From Novosphingobium sp. JCM 18896 (GTDB lineage: Bacteria > Pseudomonadota > Alphaproteobacteria > Sphingomonadales > Sphingomonadaceae), in contig NZ_JAPCZF010000005.1 in the NCBI RefSeq assembly GCF_025938095.1, forward strand, positions 372,001 to 436,000: a stretch of DNA of 64,000 nt. The letters are read 5' to 3'. This document shows, one piece after another, positions 59,992 to 64,000 of this stretch (the first letter of the stretch is position 1; each line of letters begins with the position of its first letter). The notes beneath the pieces are model-generated. The model made no database searches. It was not told the origin of the DNA and worked only from the letters and a program-made list of their open reading frames with translations. The position numbers and the translations under genes are program-made.

Positions 59992-61608
59992 ATGCCTAGC
60001 CTATCGGGCAATGCGGAGCATTACCGCACGCTTTTCGAAACGATGGACGAGGGCTTCTGCGTCATCGAATTCATCGACGGCCCGCACGGGCCGCTGAGCG
60101 ACTACGTCCACGTCGAGGCCAATCCCGCCTACGAGCGCAACGCCGGGTTGCTCAACGTCGTCGGCAAGAAGGTGCGCGACCTCGTCGGCGACGAGGCCGA
60201 TGGCTGGGTCGAGACCTATGGCCAGGTCCTGGCCACCGGCCAGCAGATCCGTTTCCAGCGCGAGATCATCGAGACCGGGCATCACATCGAGGTGTCGGCC
60301 TATCGCATCGGCGACGGTTCGGAAAAGCAGGTCGCGGTGCTGTTCAAGGACGTCACCCCGCGCATCGAGGCCGAGGCGGCGCTGCGCGAGCTCAACGAGA
60401 CGCTCGAGGCGCGGATCGCCGAAGCCCTGGCAGAGCGTGAGGAAACCGAGGCGGCGCTGCGCCAGGCGCAGAAGATGGAAGCCGTCGGCCAGCTCACCGG
60501 CGGTCTGGCGCACGATTTCAATAACCTGCTGGCGGGCATCTCGGGCGCCTTCGAAATGATCGGCACGCGCCTGGCGCAGGGCCGTACCACCGACGTCGAG
60601 CGCTATCTCCAGGCCGGGCAGGGCGCCACCCGCCGCGCGACCGCACTGACTCATCGCCTGCTCGCCTTTTCGCGGCGGCAGAACCTCTCGCCCAAGCCGT
60701 TGCTGGCCAATGCGCTGCTGCAGGACCTGGCTGAGCTCGTGCGGCGCACCGTCGGGCCGGGTATCCACGTCGAGACGATCGCCGCGAGCGGTCTGTGGTC
60801 GACGCTGGTCGACGAGAACCAGCTCGAAAATGCGCTACTCAACCTCTGCATCAACGCGCGCGACGCCATGCCCGATGGCGGCAAGATCACGATCGAGACC
60901 TCGAACCGTTGGATCGACGCGCGCGCCGCCGCGCAGCACCGGCTCGATCCCGGTCAGTACGTGACGATCTGCGTCAGCGACACGGGCACGGGCATCGAGA
61001 AGGAAGACCTCGAGCGCGTGTTTGATCCCTTCTTCACGACCAAGCCGATCGGCCAGGGCACCGGCCTGGGCCTGTCGATGGTCTACGGTTTCGCGCGCCA
61101 GAGCCACGGCCACGTCCGCATCTATTCGGAGCTCGGCCAGGGCACGATGGTCTGCATCTACCTGCCGCGTCACGATGGGCCGAGCGAGCAGGAGGAGCCG
61201 CGTGCGCAATCGAGCGCCGCCGCGCCGCGCTCGGGCGAGACGGTGCTGGTGATCGACGACGAGCCGATGGTGCGTATGCTCATCGTCGATTCGCTCGAGG
61301 ACCTCGGCTACGGCTGCCTCGAGGCGGCCGATGGCCCCTCGGGACTGCAAATTCTGGAGACCACGCCCGACATCGATCTGCTCGTCACCGACGTCGGTCT
61401 GCCGGGCGGGCTCAACGGGCGCCAGGTGGCCGAACGCGCGCGGCAGCTCAAGCCAGGCCTGCGCATCCTCTTCGTCACCGGCTATGCCGAAAACGCCGTG
61501 CTCAACCACGGCCACATCGAGCGCGGGATGCAGGTCCTGACCAAGCCTTTCGCAGTCGAAGAATTGGGCCGGCGCATCAGCAACCTGATGCAGCAGAAGG
61601 ACGGCTAG
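59992..61608 (+). CDS. Hybrid PAS histidine kinase with receiver domain
   Basis: The 538-residue cytoplasmic kinase has a PAS domain (residues 8-125), a short coiled coil, the H-box GGLAHDFNNLL with H174, N-box NLCINARDAMPDGG, G1 DTGTGIEKED, G2 GTGLGLSMVYGF and a C-terminal receiver (about 415-535) with acidic DDEP, phospho-site D467 (LVTDVGLPG) and the lysine in LTKPFA. There is no membrane segment. An output response regulator is not adjacent. The end overlaps the convergent MFS gene by four bases. Confidence 0.92.
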   Translation: MPSLSGNAEHYRTLFETMDEGFCVIEFIDGPHGPLSDYVHVEANPAYERNAGLLNVVGKKVRDLVGDEADGWVETYGQVLATGQQIRFQREIIETGHHIEVSAYRIGDGSEKQVAVLFKDVTPRIEAEAALRELNETLEARIAEALAEREETEAALRQAQKMEAVGQLTGGLAHDFNNLLAGISGAFEMIGTRLAQGRTTDVERYLQAGQGATRRATALTHRLLAFSRRQNLSPKPLLANALLQDLAELVRRTVGPGIHVETIAASGLWSTLVDENQLENALLNLCINARDAMPDGGKITIETSNRWIDARAAAQHRLDPGQYVTICVSDTGTGIEKEDLERVFDPFFTTKPIGQGTGLGLSMVYGFARQSHGHVRIYSELGQGTMVCIYLPRHDGPSEQEEPRAQSSAAAPRSGETVLVIDDEPMVRMLIVDSLEDLGYGCLEAADGPSGLQILETTPDIDLLVTDVGLPGGLNGRQVAERARQLKPGLRILFVTGYAENAVLNHGHIERGMQVLTKPFAVEELGRRISNLMQQKDG

Positions 61609-62876
61609 GCGATCGCAGGTTCCGGCGTGGGCTCCGGCTCTGGCCGCCACAGCAGCGGTGCCGGCCGGAGCAGCGCGAACAGCACGCCCGAGAGGATGAA
61701 GCCGGGAACCGTCGCCCAGATCACCGGCGTATAGGACTTGCTGACGTCGTAGATGTGGTTGGCGATCAGCGGACCGATGCCCATGGCCACGGTCGTGGTG
61801 ATGCTGATCACGCCGTAGAACAGCCCGAAGCTGCGCGCGCCCAGGTGGGTGCTGACCAGATAGACCACGGCGTTCATCTTCATGCCGCCTGTCAGGCCAT
61901 AGGCGATGATCCCGCCCATCGCCGCCCAGAATGTGCCCGCGCCGAGCAGCAGCGACAGCGGCAGGCCGAGCGACACCACGCAGGCGCCGATCGCCAGGCG
62001 GCGCACGTCGTAGCGGTCCATCAGGTAGCCGCCGACGATGCGGCCGACGATCGAGGCAATCCCCATCGATCCGGCGATCGTCACCGCCTCGGTCCGCGTC
62101 AGGCCGGTGAAGGTCAGCACCGGCACGAGGTTGAGGATCAGCGCGACCCCGGTCATGGCCGAGAGCAGCGAGGCGAAGAACAGGATATAGAGCGTGGGCG
62201 AGGCGAAGCCCTCGCGCGGGGTCAGGCCGACGTTGCGGTCCTGTACCGGCGCCAGCGCGTCTTCGGCCTCATCGACGGGGCCGGTCGTGTTCGGCACGAA
62301 GGCGAGGACCAGCGGCAGGGTTGCCGTGCACCACATCACGCCGAGCGCGAGCAGGCCGGTGCGCCAGGAATAGTGCTGGACGAACCATTCGGCGATGCCC
62401 GGCGCCAGGGTCATCGAGATGCCCGTGCCCGAGACGGTCAGCGCGATGGCCATGCCACGGCCCTTGTGGAAGATCGTCGAGACCGGCGCCATCCACACGG
62501 TCGAGGTGAACGAACCTGCGATGCCGAAGATTGCCCAGCAGGCCCACCACTGCCAGAGCTGGTCGCCGATCGCCGACATGCCGGCGATCGAGGCGAAGGA
62601 GCAGGCGATCACCACCAGCCCGCAACGCCGGGCGCCGAACCGGTCGATCAGGTGCCCGGCGGGGATCGCCAGGAACAGCCCCATCATCGAGACCACGGCG
62701 GGCCCCGACGAGATCTGCGCGCGGGTCCAGCCGAACTCCTGTTCGATCGGGCCGAGGATCACGCCGAACACCGAGGTCAGCATCGCCGCCAGCGACATGC
62801 CCATCATCGTCGCCGCGACGAGCGGCCAATGCTTGCGCCATTCGGTCAGGGCCGAGCCGGGTGTTGTCGTCGCCAT
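61605..62876 (-). CDS. MFS transporter (tandem member 1)
   Basis: The 423-residue protein has 12 membrane segments and motif A (GHLIDRFGARR). GVALILNLVPVL and SYTPVIWATVP also occur almost unchanged in the upstream MFS gene, so the two are related duplicates. It starts at MATTTPGSA and its first base is shared with the stop codon of member 2. Its stop codon overlaps that of the kinase: the bases CTAG serve as the stop on both strands. Confidence 0.85.
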   Translation of the reverse strand: MATTTPGSALTEWRKHWPLVAATMMGMSLAAMLTSVFGVILGPIEQEFGWTRAQISSGPAVVSMMGLFLAIPAGHLIDRFGARRCGLVVIACSFASIAGMSAIGDQLWQWWACWAIFGIAGSFTSTVWMAPVSTIFHKGRGMAIALTVSGTGISMTLAPGIAEWFVQHYSWRTGLLALGVMWCTATLPLVLAFVPNTTGPVDEAEDALAPVQDRNVGLTPREGFASPTLYILFFASLLSAMTGVALILNLVPVLTFTGLTRTEAVTIAGSMGIASIVGRIVGGYLMDRYDVRRLAIGACVVSLGLPLSLLLGAGTFWAAMGGIIAYGLTGGMKMNAVVYLVSTHLGARSFGLFYGVISITTTVAMGIGPLIANHIYDVSKSYTPVIWATVPGFILSGVLFALLRPAPLLWRPEPEPTPEPAIA

Positions 62877-64000
62877 CAGGCCGCGGCCTCCTGCCGGGCG
62901 AAATCGGGATAGGGCCCGAGCGACAGGTAGAGCAGCGCCGCCATGGCCAGGAAGGGCACCGCGGTCCACATCACCGGCGTGTAGGACTTGGTCAGGTCGT
63001 AGACGTAGTTCGCGGCAAGCGGGCCGAGCCCGACGCCGAGCGCGATCGCCGTGTTGGTCGCGCCATAGAGCGTGCCGAAGGCGCGCGCGCCGAAATGGCG
63101 GCTGGCGAGGTAGGCGACCGCGGGCACCTTGGCGCCGCCGAGCAGGCCGTAGATCGCCACGCCCGCGGTCGCCGCGGCGACCGATCCCGGCGCGATCAGC
63201 AGCAGCGCGGGCAGGGCGATGGCTCCGGCCGAGGACATCGCGGCGATCGTCCCCGCGCTCATGCGGTCGATCAGCCAGCCGCCGGCGATGCGGCCGGTGA
63301 TCGTGGCCAGGCCGATGACCCCGGCGACCGCGGCGGCACTGGCCGGCGTGAGCCCGGTATAGCGCAGCACGGGCACGAGGTTGAGGATCAACGCGACGCC
63401 GGCCGACATCGACAAGAAGGCGGCGAGCGCGAGCTTGTAGAACTTGGGCGAGGTGAAACCCTCGCGTGCGGTGAGGCCGGGGAGTGGGGCCGAGGGCTCG
63501 GTGGTCGCTGCGGCCTGGCCCGTCGCCGGCTGCGGACGTGCCGATCCGCGGAAGAACAGCACGATCAGCGGCAGGGTCACCGCCGCCCAGATCGCGCCCA
63601 GCCCGAGATAGGCGCCGCGCCAGCCGTAGTTCGCGAGCAGCTGGTTGGCGACGATCGGCACGAGCGAGGTGCTGATCCCCGAGCCGCTGAGCGCGATCGC
63701 GACGGCGAGGCCGCGACCCGACTGGAACAGGCTCGAGATCGGCGTGAGCCAGACCGTGGGCATGGCCGAGGCGGCGAGCCCGACGATGAGCCACAGGCTC
63801 CACCATTGCCAGAGTTCGCCCGCGACCGCCGACATCAGCGCTACGCCCGAACACATCAAGGTCGCGGCGACGATGCCGACGAAGCGCGCGCCGAGCCGGT
63901 CGATCGCCAGGCCGACGAAGGTCGCGAGCAGGACCGCCATGAACGAGACGAGCGAGGTGCCGAGCGAGATCTGGGTGCGGCTCCAACCGAACTCCTGCTC
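62876..64000 (-). CDS. MFS transporter (tandem member 2, N-terminus beyond window)
   Basis: The frame is open to the end of the window, so the N-terminus (including most of segment 1) is missing. About 375 residues are visible: EQEFGWSRTQISLG, motif A (GLAIDRLGARF) and the second half ending in GPYPDFARQEAAA. It is a close relative of member 1 and shares one base with it (TGATG). An internal ATG at 63940 is not the start, because the preceding residues match member 1's FGWTRAQISSG. Confidence 0.82.
   Translation of the reverse strand, partial: EQEFGWSRTQISLGTSLVSFMAVLLATFVGLAIDRLGARFVGIVAATLMCSGVALMSAVAGELWQWWSLWLIVGLAASAMPTVWLTPISSLFQSGRGLAVAIALSGSGISTSLVPIVANQLLANYGWRGAYLGLGAIWAAVTLPLIVLFFRGSARPQPATGQAAATTEPSAPLPGLTAREGFTSPKFYKLALAAFLSMSAGVALILNLVPVLRYTGLTPASAAAVAGVIGLATITGRIAGGWLIDRMSAGTIAAMSSAGAIALPALLLIAPGSVAAATAGVAIYGLLGGAKVPAVAYLASRHFGARAFGTLYGATNTAIALGVGLGPLAANYVYDLTKSYTPVMWTAVPFLAMAALLYLSLGPYPDFARQEAAA

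Noticed and set aside
1..64000. CRISPR arrays, insertion sequences, prophage or integrase genes
   Set aside because: I found no regularly spaced repeats, no transposase or integrase motifs, and no terminal inverted repeats flanking a gene block.

Overview
The window looks like chromosomal DNA from a GC-rich alphaproteobacterium of the Sphingomonadales (Novosphingobium/Sphingobium type). The basis is the two large TonB-dependent receptors whose mature N-termini carry a VTARR segment, the many CoA-ester, flavin, P450 and dioxygenase catabolic genes, an Lrp regulator divergent from a single-chain E1 dehydrogenase, a bifunctional Rsh (p)ppGpp enzyme, and ATGA-type gene overlaps throughout. The order is inferred from gene content and style; the species is not determined. 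I saw no phage, transposase, integrase, rRNA or CRISPR array. The only tRNA is tRNA-Ser(GGA).

Layout. 0-6 kb: the end of prfB overlapped by a lipoprotein-type methyltransferase, a nitronate monooxygenase-like flavoprotein with an unusual Cys-rich tail, and small detoxification-type genes with a divergent LysR regulator. 6-13 kb: a bacterial O-GlcNAc-transferase-like TPR protein, a small periplasmic protein, a GGDEF-EAL protein and a Cache histidine kinase. 13-22.4 kb: SDR and enoyl-CoA hydratase genes, an Lrp regulator divergent from an E1-type dehydrogenase (as in mdeR/mdeB), and an IclR regulator divergent from a TonB receptor plus a TauD-family dioxygenase. 22.4-31.3 kb: aerobic corrin-ring synthesis genes cobG-H-I-J, an inverted cobK and cobL-E-M-B-F, behind a cobalamin riboswitch. 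31.4-39.5 kb: a formylglycine-generating enzyme, a cupin, and a split EmrAB-OprM efflux locus with SDR, GST, HxlR and TetR genes.

39.5-53.3 kb is the most interesting part. It is a catabolic locus of unknown substrate: an LLM-type monooxygenase, a TonB receptor, an acyl-CoA synthetase, two separate pairs of a thiolase-fold lipid-transfer protein with a DUF35 zinc-ribbon protein, an amidohydrolase, an MFS transporter, a LysR regulator, and a secreted paraoxonase-family lactonase that keeps both active-site histidines and all the calcium ligands. A 21-bp dyad of the same design, always in the same orientation, recurs before five transcription units (47970, 48966, 50295, 50347, 53311). It probably marks a regulon of the local LysR protein. 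The genes suggest uptake, lactone opening, CoA activation and aldol-type chain cleavage of an ester or lactone.

53.4-64 kb: tRNA-Ser, rsh, a soluble MCP-like protein with its sensor at the C-terminus, an MFS transporter with a cytochrome P450, a hybrid histidine kinase, and two tandem related MFS transporters, the second running off the window end.
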